DNA from: Metabacillus idriensis
GTDB lineage: Bacteria; Bacillota; Bacilli; Bacillales; Bacillaceae
DNA: 64,000 nucleotides
Assembly (NCBI RefSeq): GCF_009674765.1
Contig: NZ_WKKF01000002.1
Span: forward strand, 558,001-622,000
Reading direction: 5' to 3'
Both the position numbers and the translations under genes were made by a program. Below, piece by piece: positions 1-7,953 of this stretch (positions within the stretch are counted from its first letter, which is position 1; each line of letters starts with the position of its first letter). The notes below the pieces were generated by a model. The model worked only from the letters and a program-made list of their open reading frames with translations. It searched no databases and was not told where the DNA came from.

Positions 1-1
1 A

Positions 2-1414
2 GCTGATCCGGACAGCTTTATGGAGCTCGGGATGCTGAATCATTCAGATTATCCAGGTGCAGAGGACAGAAGCTATGGGGACGGGCTAATTACAGGATTA
101 GCAAAAATAGATGGGCGGCCTGCGGTTATTATGGCAGGTGACAAAACGGTATTTGCCGGTACAGAAGGCGCTGTTCATATTAGAAAATCAAAAAAAATAC
201 ATGAATATGCTTTGAAGCGAGGACTGCCTCTCTTTAATTTAAATGAGGGAGGGGGCCTTAGGATGCCTGATGGAATGGGATCTGACGGCATCAGCGATAA
301 GCTCTTCCCTCAAGAAATGCTGACCCATTCCAGACAAGTCCCTCTAATGACGGCCATTTTGGGAGACAGTTTTGGCGGGCCGACATGGATGGCGGTATCC
401 TCTGATTTTGTCTCGATGCTAAAAGGAACTTGTATGGCTATCGCAGGTCCAAGAATGCTTTCCATGGCAACAGGTCAAAAGGTTGATACAGAACAGCTCG
501 GCGGATGGAGGGTTCATGCGAATGAAACAGGTCAGGCAGATACCTTTGGCAGTACGGAAGAAGAATGTATTGAACAGCTGAAAACTTTCTTCAGCTATAT
601 GCCTTTGAACGGAGGAGAGGAACCTCCTTTCATTGATACTAATGATGATCCATATCGGAGCACAGGGAACGTTTTGACTATTTTGCCGGGACACAAAAAC
701 AGAGTCTATGATATGAAGGAGATTATACGGGAAATTGTAGATAATCAGCAGTTCTTTGAATATAAATCTGCGTATGGAGAAGGCCTTGTTACGGTATTTT
801 CCAGAATGAATGGAAGAGTTGTCGGCATTGTGGCAAATCAGCCAAAGAAATTTGCCGGTGCTGCCGGACCGAAGGAGTGCGATAAGGCGACTGATTTTAT
901 ATGCCTGTGCGACTCATATCATATCCCGTTGATTTTCTTGCATGACACACCTGGATTTAGAATAAGTCAAGAAGCTGAGCGGGAAAAAATGCCGACTAAA
1001 ATCATGGTCTGGAATCAGGCGCTGGCTCAGTCGACTGTACCTAAAATCTCCGTAGTCATTAGAAAAAGTGTTGGTGCAGCATACGGAAACATGTGCGGTC
1101 CAACGATGGGGGCTGATTTCGTCTTTGCGTGGCCAACGGCAGAAATTAATTTCACGGGACCAGAGGTTGGCATTAATGTTGTGTACGGCAGACAGCTGCA
1201 AAATGAAATCAACCAGGCTGAAGCAAGGAAAAAATTACTCGAGCAATGGGCATTTGACAGCTCCCCTTACAAAGCGGCATCCAAGCACTATATTGATGAT
1301 GTGATTGACCCAAGAGATACAAGAAAATATCTGTGTAAAGCGCTTGAATTTGCAGTGGTTAAAAACGGGACAAAAAGTGAACGCAGATTAGCGAATTGGC
1401 CGACAGGATATTAA
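2..1414 (+). CDS. Acyl-CoA carboxylase carboxyltransferase (beta) subunit, 5' truncated by the window
   Basis: Beta subunit of a biotin-dependent acyl-CoA carboxylase (propionyl-/methylmalonyl-/acetyl-CoA type): transfers the carboxyl group from carboxybiotin to an acyl-CoA in the cytoplasm. The reading frame is open to the left edge (residues ADPDSF precede the first ATG at 20), which matches the usual 'LxDPxSFxELG' opening region of the family, so the real start lies outside the window; the family is about 510 aa and some 470 codons are present. Visible signatures are GGGLRMPDG in the N-terminal crotonase-like half, and GAAGPKECDKATDF, HDTPGF and GAAYGNMCGP in the C-terminal half. The substrate cannot be assigned from sequence alone. 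It ends about 90 bp before a Nudix gene; a TATAAT at 1459-1464 suggests the next gene has its own promoter. Confidence 0.9.
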   Translation, partial: ADPDSFMELGMLNHSDYPGAEDRSYGDGLITGLAKIDGRPAVIMAGDKTVFAGTEGAVHIRKSKKIHEYALKRGLPLFNLNEGGGLRMPDGMGSDGISDKLFPQEMLTHSRQVPLMTAILGDSFGGPTWMAVSSDFVSMLKGTCMAIAGPRMLSMATGQKVDTEQLGGWRVHANETGQADTFGSTEEECIEQLKTFFSYMPLNGGEEPPFIDTNDDPYRSTGNVLTILPGHKNRVYDMKEIIREIVDNQQFFEYKSAYGEGLVTVFSRMNGRVVGIVANQPKKFAGAAGPKECDKATDFICLCDSYHIPLIFLHDTPGFRISQEAEREKMPTKIMVWNQALAQSTVPKISVVIRKSVGAAYGNMCGPTMGADFVFAWPTAEINFTGPEVGINVVYGRQLQNEINQAEARKKLLEQWAFDSSPYKAASKHYIDDVIDPRDTRKYLCKALEFAVVKNGTKSERRLANWPTGY

Positions 1415-1501
1415 AAGAAACATTGTACAAAAAATGACAATTATCACTATGATTCCAATATAATGGGGGAGGATGAAATTTTAGTCAAAAGGAGATCACA
1501 T

Positions 1502-1963
1502 ATGGTACGTACAGCATCAAAAGCCATTATTATTCAAGACAGCAAGATTTTAGTCATCAAGAAAGAAGATGAGATCGGACCTTTCTACATTTTGCCAGGG
1601 GGCGGACAGGAGCATGGAGAGAACCTTCATGAAAACTTGAAAAGAGAGTGCATGGAGGAGATCGGGGTTGAAGTTGAGATTGATGACCTGATTTTTGTTC
1701 GGGATTATGTCGGGGGCAATCATGGGTTTGAATGGGATAAAGGATTCCATCAATTGGATCTGATGTTTTTATGCCGCATTAAAGAAGGACAGAAAGCCCC
1801 GGCCGCGGGTGTCATTCCTGATGAAGGCCAAATTGGTGTAGAATGGCTGCCTGTAAAAAACCTTACCGATTATCGGCTTTATCCGATGTTGATGCTGCCG
1901 TCCATTATGGAGCTTGAATCTGGGAAGAAGCCGGAAAAGATATATTTGGGAGATGTTAATTAA
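1502..1963 (+). CDS. Nudix hydrolase
   Basis: Cytoplasmic Nudix-family pyrophosphohydrolase, 153 aa. The Nudix box G-x5-E-x7-REUxEExGU is complete (GGQEHGE, then seven residues, then RECMEEIGV). Substrate is unknown; the family covers nucleotide sugars, (d)NTPs and capped RNA. An upstream in-frame ATG at 1463 exists, but the ATG at 1502 is preceded by AAAGGAG at good spacing and begins directly with the beta-strand of the fold (MVRTASKAIII), so 1502 is preferred. Followed by an intrinsic terminator, so it is probably monocistronic. Confidence 0.85.
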   Translation: MVRTASKAIIIQDSKILVIKKEDEIGPFYILPGGGQEHGENLHENLKRECMEEIGVEVEIDDLIFVRDYVGGNHGFEWDKGFHQLDLMFLCRIKEGQKAPAAGVIPDEGQIGVEWLPVKNLTDYRLYPMLMLPSIMELESGKKPEKIYLGDVN

Positions 1964-1976
1964 GATGGGAAATGAA

Positions 1977-2003
1977 AGAGCAGCATCAAAGCTGTTCTTT
2001 TTT
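1977..2003 (+). terminator. Intrinsic terminator after the Nudix gene
   Basis: AGAGCAGC / GCTGTTCT stem (one G-U pair), 6-nt loop, then a run of T. Confidence 0.8.
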
Positions 2004-2042
2004 GTTATTGGATGCCAGAACATTAATCACGCACTTCAACAT

Positions 2043-2067
2043 AAAAAAAAGGCCTCCTAAAAAGGCC
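2043..2067 (-). terminator. Intrinsic terminator of cssRS
   Basis: On the minus strand GGCCT, 7-nt loop, AGGCC, followed by eight T. It starts 5 bp after the cssS stop codon. Confidence 0.75.
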
Positions 2068-2072
2068 GTTTG

Positions 2073-3419
2073 CTATCTTTTTGGTACTTTCACATAAAAC
2101 GTACTCATTCCATCCTCATTCACAGCCCAAACTGTACCGTGATGAAGCTCGGCGATTCTTTTAACGATGTTGAGGCCAAGTCCGAATTCGCCGTTGCTGC
2201 CTTTATGGAAAGGCTCAAACAGATGGGGCAGAACGTCCTCTTCAATCGGAGGCCCATCGTTCCATATTTTAAGAAGGAAGTCATTCCCCGCCTGTTTTAG
2301 ATGAACACCAATCATTGAATCCGCATATCTGAGCTGATTCTCAAATAAGTTTTCAAGCAGCTTGATCAACAGCTCATTATCGCCATGAATAGCCGCATGT
2401 TCCAGGTTTATTTCGTAATCAAGCTCCTGGCGTGACCACCTGATGCGGTCGATGACTTCGCGAATTGTCATATTCAGTTCAACCTCAGATTTACCGGAGT
2501 TTCTCGAAGATAAATAATCAAGTTTTGTTATATACAGCAAGTCCTTAATTTTTTTCTCCAGACGATGTGCTTCCTCCTCGATCACATCCATCGTGCTTGT
2601 CAGATCACCCTTTGGATAAATGCCGTCATTCACTGATTTCGCATATCCGCGGATGACCATAACCGGCGTTTTTAAGTCATGGGAGATATTCTGCAGCAGG
2701 GTGCGCTGTGCTTCATCCTTTTGAACAAGCCGTTTTCGCATCACTTCAATTGTTTCTCCAAGCTTTCCAATTTCATCGCTCCGGTCAAGTACAACGGGTT
2801 CATGCCAATCTTCGTTCGAAATTCTTTTCACATCCTTTTCTAAAGAGACAATAGGACGCGACAGATATTTTGCAAGCCAGATGGACGGAATCCAGCTGAA
2901 AAGAAACACAATGATCATCACAAAAACAAGCTGCTTGAACAAAGTCAGCACAAGATCATTCCGGTAAGAATCCCATGCGTAGGAAAGAAGAAATGCCGGC
3001 TGTCCGTCAACGGTCACCTTCTTGATTACAAAAAAGAGCCGTTCATGATTAATTTCCCTCGAGTATTCTTCTGTGATGTCCTTTTGATTAGAAGCAAGTG
3101 ATTGCGTTTCTTGAAGAAATCTCAATGGAAGCTTTTTTTCGTTGTAAAAAAAAGGCGCACTCTCAGGGAGAATGATGTGCTGAACCGAGCGGTCAGGAGA
3201 GAGCTTCTCTCCGTTTCTCGTAAGAGGGTCCATTTGCACATTTCCCTGAAGGCGGTATTCCGTCAGAATATGCTGTTCATTTTCAATCGTTGTATAGATC
3301 TCGTTCGTGAAAAAATTCCTGAGTGTAGTTGGGAATATGATCATCAGCAGCAAAGAAATGACGAGAAGAATCCCTGAGATCACAATCCAAATTTGAAACG
3401 TCAATGATTTATTTTTCAT
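2073..3419 (-). CDS. cssS: Secretion-stress sensor histidine kinase CssS
   Basis: Membrane sensor kinase of the CssRS system, which in Bacillus subtilis responds to misfolded secreted proteins and heat and induces HtrA-type proteases. 448 aa: TM1 about residues 9-29, extracytoplasmic sensor about 30-162, TM2 about 163-182, HAMP, then the phospho-acceptor box SHDLKTPV (His247) and an HATPase domain with N, G1 (DGPP) and G2 (GLGLNIVKR) boxes. The N-terminus (FTNEIYTTIENEQH) closely resembles B. subtilis CssS as remembered. Its ATG overlaps the stop of cssR by one base, so the two are co-translated. The gene faces away from htrB, as in B. subtilis. Confidence 0.92.
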   Translation of the reverse strand: MKNKSLTFQIWIVISGILLVISLLLMIIFPTTLRNFFTNEIYTTIENEQHILTEYRLQGNVQMDPLTRNGEKLSPDRSVQHIILPESAPFFYNEKKLPLRFLQETQSLASNQKDITEEYSREINHERLFFVIKKVTVDGQPAFLLSYAWDSYRNDLVLTLFKQLVFVMIIVFLFSWIPSIWLAKYLSRPIVSLEKDVKRISNEDWHEPVVLDRSDEIGKLGETIEVMRKRLVQKDEAQRTLLQNISHDLKTPVMVIRGYAKSVNDGIYPKGDLTSTMDVIEEEAHRLEKKIKDLLYITKLDYLSSRNSGKSEVELNMTIREVIDRIRWSRQELDYEINLEHAAIHGDNELLIKLLENLFENQLRYADSMIGVHLKQAGNDFLLKIWNDGPPIEEDVLPHLFEPFHKGSNGEFGLGLNIVKRIAELHHGTVWAVNEDGMSTFYVKVPKR

Positions 3420-4093
3420 TATCCCGTCAGCATCCTGTATCCGTAACCGTAAATGGTTTCTATTTTCAAATCAGGCATTTTTTTGCGGAGGCGGCGGACG
3501 AGGTCATCTACCACCCGGTCTGTGCCGAAGTAGTCGCTTCCCCATATATGCTCAATCATTTGTTCACGCGAAAAAGCCTGGCCTTTGTTATGCAAAAACA
3601 GCAGCAATAAATCAAATTCCTTAGAAGTTAGATTCAGATTTTCCTGATTCAGCGAGACCGAGCGCACACTTTCATCAATCGTATAAGGCGGAAGCTGTAC
3701 GCTTGATTTAACTGTGCTGCTTTCATAAACACGGGTCAGCAGCTTTTGAACGCGAATGACAAGTTCACGGGGAAGGAAAGGCTTTGAAATATAATCATCG
3801 CTTCCAAGCTCAAGCCCGAGCACCCGATCAATATCTGTATCCCGCGCAGAAATGAAAATAACTGGGGTATCTGATGATACTGCTTTAATTTCTTTTATTA
3901 ATTGATAGCCGTCAACATCCGGTACCATGATATCGAGAACCCAAAGGTGAGGAGTTTCATGAATGGCCTGGCGCGCTTTTTCCCCATTTGTAAATGAGGT
4001 GACCTTATAGCCTTCCTTCTCCAGATATTTTGTCAGCAAATCATTTAAATTCTGTTCATCTTCCACAAGAAAAATAGAGTATGACAAACCCAT
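3419..4093 (-). CDS. cssR: Secretion-stress response regulator CssR
   Basis: OmpR/PhoB-family response regulator, 224 aa: receiver domain with acidic pocket EDE (11-13), phospho-acceptor Asp54 (LDIMVPD), conserved Thr/Ser and Lys (SKPF), then a C-terminal winged-helix DNA-binding domain (VVDDLVRRLRKKMP, GYGYR). AAGGAG lies 6 nt before the ATG. First gene of the cssRS operon; transcribed divergently from htrB across a 142-bp spacer that should carry the CssR-dependent promoters. The regulon (htrA, htrB, cssRS itself) is known from B. subtilis; its operation here is inferred from synteny. Confidence 0.93.
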   Translation of the reverse strand: MGLSYSIFLVEDEQNLNDLLTKYLEKEGYKVTSFTNGEKARQAIHETPHLWVLDIMVPDVDGYQLIKEIKAVSSDTPVIFISARDTDIDRVLGLELGSDDYISKPFLPRELVIRVQKLLTRVYESSTVKSSVQLPPYTIDESVRSVSLNQENLNLTSKEFDLLLLFLHNKGQAFSREQMIEHIWGSDYFGTDRVVDDLVRRLRKKMPDLKIETIYGYGYRMLTG

Positions 4094-4153
4094 TCACGCT
4101 CCTTCTTATACGTAATTATACAATGTCTTCACAGATATGGTCATCATTTAACA

Positions 4154-4200
4154 ATTTCACATAATCTTTTCATCTTTCTCCCAAAATGATTTTTTATAGT
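4154..4200 (+). promoter_or_regulatory. Candidate CssR-dependent promoter of htrB
   Basis: A good -10 (TATAGT, 4195-4200) lacks a recognisable -35. Instead two related octamer-like sequences, TTTCACAT (4155-4162) and TTTTCATC (4167-4174), sit 12 bp apart in the -30 to -45 region. TTTTCAT-type octamers upstream of B. subtilis htrA/htrB are described as CssR-linked; assignment here is by analogy. Confidence 0.45.
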
Positions 4201-4235
4201 AGGGTTAACAAAGAAAATCACTAGGAGGAATCAGG

Positions 4236-5498
4236 ATGGGATATTACGACGATACAGAACGGAAAGATACATTATTAGACCCGGACTCACGAGAAATGAT
4301 GGTCAGATCTGGACAGCCTCAAAAAAAGCCGTCCAGATGGAGAGCGGTTATGTCATCTGTAATCAGCGGGGTAGTCGGAGGAGCGCTGGTGCTTGGGGTA
4401 CAGCCTTTTCTTGATGAAGAAACAAGCTCAAATGAACCTTCTTATTCCATTGATTCAAATACTTCTCAAGAAGAAAACGATTCAAGTACAGTGAATACCC
4501 AGCCTATCAGTCAAACGAGCGATATTGCGGATATGGTGGAAAAGCTGTCGCCAGCGATTGTAGGGATATCAAATAAACAGCAGCAGCAGGGATTTGGCGG
4601 CGGAACTCAGGATGCTGAAGCAGGCACAGGTTCCGGGGTTATTTTCAAAAAAGATGGTGATACAGCCTATATTATTACAAACAATCACGTCATTGAGGGA
4701 GCAAGCAGCATCGAGATTTCCTACTCAGATGGAGAAAAATCGCAGGCAGAGCTTGTTGGAGCGGATCCGTTAACAGATACAGCCGTCCTTAAAATCGACA
4801 GCAAGTATGCAAAAACGGTTGCTGATTTCGGAGATTCAGGAGACCTTCGTGCAGGTGAAAGGGTCGTGGCGATTGGAAATCCCCTTGGACTCGATTTCTC
4901 CCGCACGGTTACGGAAGGTATTATCAGCGGAACAGACCGAACCATTCCAATTTCAACTTCTGAAGGCAGCTGGGAGTTAAATGTTATTCAAACGGATGCG
5001 GCCATTAATCCAGGAAATAGCGGCGGACCTTTATTGAATATGAATGGCCAGGTTATTGGCATCAACAGCCTGAAAATCACACAGGACGGGGTGGAAGGAT
5101 TAGGATTTGCTATCCCGAGCAACGACCTTCAGCCAATTGTAGATGAACTGCTGGAAAAAGGAAAAGTAGATCGTCCATTCTTAGGAGTTGGTCTTCTTGA
5201 CCTAAGCGAAGTACCTGAGCAGTACCGTACAAACACGCTTCAGCTTCCGAACAAAGTGACTGAAGGAGTATTTGTACAGGGTGTTAGCCCGGGATCACCG
5301 GCATCTGAAGCTGGCATGCAAGAAGGAGACGTCATCGTTGCGATGAACGGCACAGCCATCAATAATTCAAGTGAACTGCGCAAATTTCTCTATTCACAAA
5401 CCAATATTGGTGATGAAATAAATATAGAGTTCTACCGCCAAGGAGAAAAAATCACTAAAAAAGTGAAGCTCTCTCAAAAAGAGGTTGTGAATAGTTAA
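4236..5498 (+). CDS. htrB: Membrane-anchored HtrA-type serine protease HtrB
   Basis: Quality-control protease/chaperone acting on misfolded secreted proteins at the outer face of the membrane. 420 aa: cytoplasmic N-terminus, one signal-anchor TM about residues 36-57, low-complexity Ser/Thr/Glu linker, trypsin-like domain with catalytic triad His151 (NNHVIEG), Asp181 (DPLTDTAVL) and Ser262 (GNSGGPL), then one PDZ domain about residues 310-410 (FVQGVSPGSPASEAGMQEGD). AGGAGG precedes the ATG. Named HtrB rather than HtrA because of its head-to-head position with cssRS; the paralogue cannot be distinguished by sequence alone. Confidence 0.9.
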   Translation: MGYYDDTERKDTLLDPDSREMMVRSGQPQKKPSRWRAVMSSVISGVVGGALVLGVQPFLDEETSSNEPSYSIDSNTSQEENDSSTVNTQPISQTSDIADMVEKLSPAIVGISNKQQQQGFGGGTQDAEAGTGSGVIFKKDGDTAYIITNNHVIEGASSIEISYSDGEKSQAELVGADPLTDTAVLKIDSKYAKTVADFGDSGDLRAGERVVAIGNPLGLDFSRTVTEGIISGTDRTIPISTSEGSWELNVIQTDAAINPGNSGGPLLNMNGQVIGINSLKITQDGVEGLGFAIPSNDLQPIVDELLEKGKVDRPFLGVGLLDLSEVPEQYRTNTLQLPNKVTEGVFVQGVSPGSPASEAGMQEGDVIVAMNGTAINNSSELRKFLYSQTNIGDEINIEFYRQGEKITKKVKLSQKEVVNS

Positions 5499-5517
5499 CA
5501 TAGACCCCCCTTTTAGG

Positions 5518-5543
5518 CGGCTCCTTAGTTGGAGCCGTTTTTT
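5518..5543 (+). terminator. Intrinsic terminator of htrB
   Basis: CGGCTCC / GGAGCCG stem, 6-nt loop, six T. Confidence 0.9.
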
Positions 5544-5547
5544 GATT

Positions 5548-5586
5548 CCCCCACTTCAATTAGTCAGTAAGGTCGATAAGTGGGGG
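5548..5586. repeat. Long-loop inverted repeat between htrB and the murE-like gene
   Basis: CCCCCACTT (5548-5556) and AAGTGGGGG (5578-5586) form a perfect 9-bp inverted repeat around 21 nt. It lies directly after the terminator and has no T tract of its own. The remaining 5587-5814 is AT-rich and holds only the promoter region and the AAGGAG of the next gene. Confidence 0.6.
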
Positions 5587-5814
5587 GGCAAATAACTAGT
5601 AACTCACCAAAATTGACGAGCCACATTCTTTTTTAGCCACTAAAAAGCCCAAACACATGTAAATTCGACAATATCCAATATTTTCATCTCCATTCATCCC
5701 TCATAAAACCGGAATGATTTCGAACAGATATGGTATCACATAACGCAAAATGATAACAAAGCTCTTTTTGACGCAACATAACAGAACGGATGCCATGAAA
5801 TAAGGAGATCAACT

Positions 5815-7284
5815 ATGAAATTACTTACTTTGCTCGAGCAGACTGGCCATTCCATTTTAAATCAGGAAGAACTGGGATCTGCCGAAATCACAGGAATCGA
5901 CGCAAATTCAGCCAAGATCAAACCAGGCTGCTTATTTGTTGCGATCTCAGGCTTTGAACGGGATGGCCATGATTATATACAGGATGCAATCAATAAAGGG
6001 GCTGCGGCCGTTGTCGGGGAAAAAGATCTGACGGATTTGCCGGTTCCATACGTAAGGGTAGCTAACAGCAGAGATACGCTGGCCAACCTTGCTGCACACT
6101 TTTATGATTATCCATCACGGAAACACATTATGATCGGGATTACGGGAACAAACGGAAAAACGACCACTTCTTTTATGCTGAGGCACATTCTGCAGCAGGC
6201 CGGCTATTCCTGTGCCTTGTTTGGCACTGTTCACAATGTGATCAATGGACAGGCATACGTTTCAAAGAACACGACGCCTGATCCGCTTGAGCTGCAGCGG
6301 TTACTGGCTGAAAGCAGGGATGACGCTGTGATTATGGAGGTTTCTTCACACGGGCTCTCCCAAAAGAGACTGGAAGGAATCGAATTTGATGTAGGTCTTT
6401 TTACGAACCTTGCTCATGAACATTTGGACTATCACAATACGATCGAAGAGTATTTTGAAGTGAAGCAGCAGCTTTTTTCAAAATTGAAACAGGGCGGAAA
6501 GGCAATCATCAGCACCCATGATGAATGGGGTCAGAAGCTTGCTGGCCTTCTGAAAGAGCGGAACATTCAGGTGTCCACTTTCGGACGTTCACCAATGGAT
6601 GATCTTGTTTTTACATCGGAAAATGATGTACACTGTTCAAATTTTGAAGTCACTGAAAACGGAGAAAAGTTTCGTTTTTCCATGAGCATTCCGGGTCTTC
6701 ATAATATCTATAATGCATCAATGGCCTATTTGACTGGACGGAAAATTGGCATAGACTCAGCAAAGCTTATTGAAGGTTTTCGAACCTTCAAAGGAATCCC
6801 TGGACGGTTCGAAATGTACAGCCATCAAAAGGATGCAACGGCGGTTATTGATTATGCCCATACGGCAGATGCGTTTGAATACATTCTGAAAACGGCAAGA
6901 GACTGCGGAGCAAAGCGGATATTTCATGTATTTGGCTTCAGAGGCGATCGTGATGAAAGCAAACGGACGGAAATGATGGAGATCTCGTCGCGCATGAGCG
7001 ACTGTTCGATTCTGACATTTGACGATTTAAACGGTGTTGAGCAAAACGAAATGATTGACGAGCTGAAAGCGTATCTTCAGTCTTCAGGCAAAGAAGCTGA
7101 CATGCTAATGCCGGACCGGACTCTTGCCATTCAAAAAGCATGGGAACTGGCAGAAGCCGGAGACTGGATTCTTGTGACCGGGAAAGGAAGCGAGAAATAT
7201 AAAGATCAATACGAGCTTCCTGCAGGATCAGATCAAGAAACCTTCCGTCTTTTGTTGAATGAAAAAGAAACCGTGGCAACGTAA
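5815..7284 (+). CDS. MurE-family Mur ligase (UDP-MurNAc-tripeptide synthetase paralogue)
   Basis: ATP-dependent Mur ligase, 489 aa, full MurE length with three domains: N-terminal UDP-binding, central ATPase (P-loop GTNGKTTT, residues about 115-122; NLAHEHLDYH; candidate carbamylated Lys217 in VKQQLF) and C-terminal domain (FRGDRDESKR; GKGSEKY). It stands alone between htrB and a protease gene, not in a division/cell wall cluster, with its own AAGGAG start and a downstream terminator. The diaminopimelate-recognition motif DNPR of classical MurE is replaced by DDLN (residues 403-406), and the GKGHE motif reads GKGSE. The added amino acid or even the acceptor is therefore uncertain. A housekeeping murE presumably exists elsewhere in the genome. 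Confidence 0.8.
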   Translation: MKLLTLLEQTGHSILNQEELGSAEITGIDANSAKIKPGCLFVAISGFERDGHDYIQDAINKGAAAVVGEKDLTDLPVPYVRVANSRDTLANLAAHFYDYPSRKHIMIGITGTNGKTTTSFMLRHILQQAGYSCALFGTVHNVINGQAYVSKNTTPDPLELQRLLAESRDDAVIMEVSSHGLSQKRLEGIEFDVGLFTNLAHEHLDYHNTIEEYFEVKQQLFSKLKQGGKAIISTHDEWGQKLAGLLKERNIQVSTFGRSPMDDLVFTSENDVHCSNFEVTENGEKFRFSMSIPGLHNIYNASMAYLTGRKIGIDSAKLIEGFRTFKGIPGRFEMYSHQKDATAVIDYAHTADAFEYILKTARDCGAKRIFHVFGFRGDRDESKRTEMMEISSRMSDCSILTFDDLNGVEQNEMIDELKAYLQSSGKEADMLMPDRTLAIQKAWELAEAGDWILVTGKGSEKYKDQYELPAGSDQETFRLLLNEKETVAT

Positions 7285-7410
7285 TTACTTGTTGCAAAAT
7301 GAAAAAGATGGGTGTCAAAACAGGATAGTGCATCGTGAGCACACCCTGGCATTTAAAAATAGTGAAAAAGGCGGACATACTTGTTAAACAAGCGGCGCTG
7401 TAATTTTTAA

Positions 7411-7445
7411 AAAGGAAACTCCAATTCAAGCGGAGTTTCCTTTTT
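7411..7445 (+). terminator. Intrinsic terminator after the murE-like gene
   Basis: AAAGGAAACTCC / GGAGTTTCCTTT stem (12 bp), 9-nt loop, T-rich tail. Bases 7285-7410 before it hold no recognisable gene. Confidence 0.9.
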
Positions 7446-7953
7446 ATTTTTATTCAGCCTTTATGCAGGTTAAGTCTGATGGTTGACAGAGCCCATTTGA
7501 ATGAAACGGTTTGCTGAGTTATGTAACGTTTTGCAGCAAACAAAACCATTCCAATCAGTTTTCAAGTTCTATCATTCTTACATTCATAATCTTTCAAAAT
7601 AATCCATAGTTTGAGCAAAAACCCCAATTTTAAATGCGGTTAAATAGATACTTTGCCTCAGATATTCAATTTTTTTTATCATAATTGAAGTTTATATCGT
7701 TCTGAATAGTTCACAAGACCATTCAAAAACCCCAATTGTTACTTTGCATCCGGCAATATACAATTCTATTAAATTCTTTGGCAATAAACATCATTACAGA
7801 AACTCAATTTAAGTAGCTTTTATTTACAGAGGAGGTGTCTTTTCCAGAAAGCAGCAAACGGTTCATCTCTCTTATCTATGAGTGCATGTTACTTACTTAC
7901 ATCCAGACGTACATATTGAAAGAATATATTTTTATTATTTAGGAGGATGTAAA
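7446..7953 (+). promoter_or_regulatory. Long AT-rich leader/promoter region of the S8 protease gene
   Basis: No gene seen. It contains an exact 14-bp direct repeat CAAAAACCCCAATT (7616-7629 and 7724-7737), a candidate promoter TTGCAT-N17-TATTAA (7744-7772), and a strong Shine-Dalgarno-like AGAGGAGGTG (7828-7837) that has no start codon at usable distance. The spacing implies a leader of roughly 170 nt before the TTG at 7954. Function of the repeat and the orphan Shine-Dalgarno is unknown. Confidence 0.4.

Noticed and set aside
6938-7429. 163-codon minus-strand frame over the murE-like gene
   Set aside because: Antisense to a well-supported gene, no ribosome binding site, and the sequence is low-complexity without family resemblance.
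7834-7941. Possible leader peptide starting at GTG inside the orphan Shine-Dalgarno upstream of the protease gene
   Set aside because: The start would lie within the Shine-Dalgarno itself, leaving no spacing; not callable as a gene.
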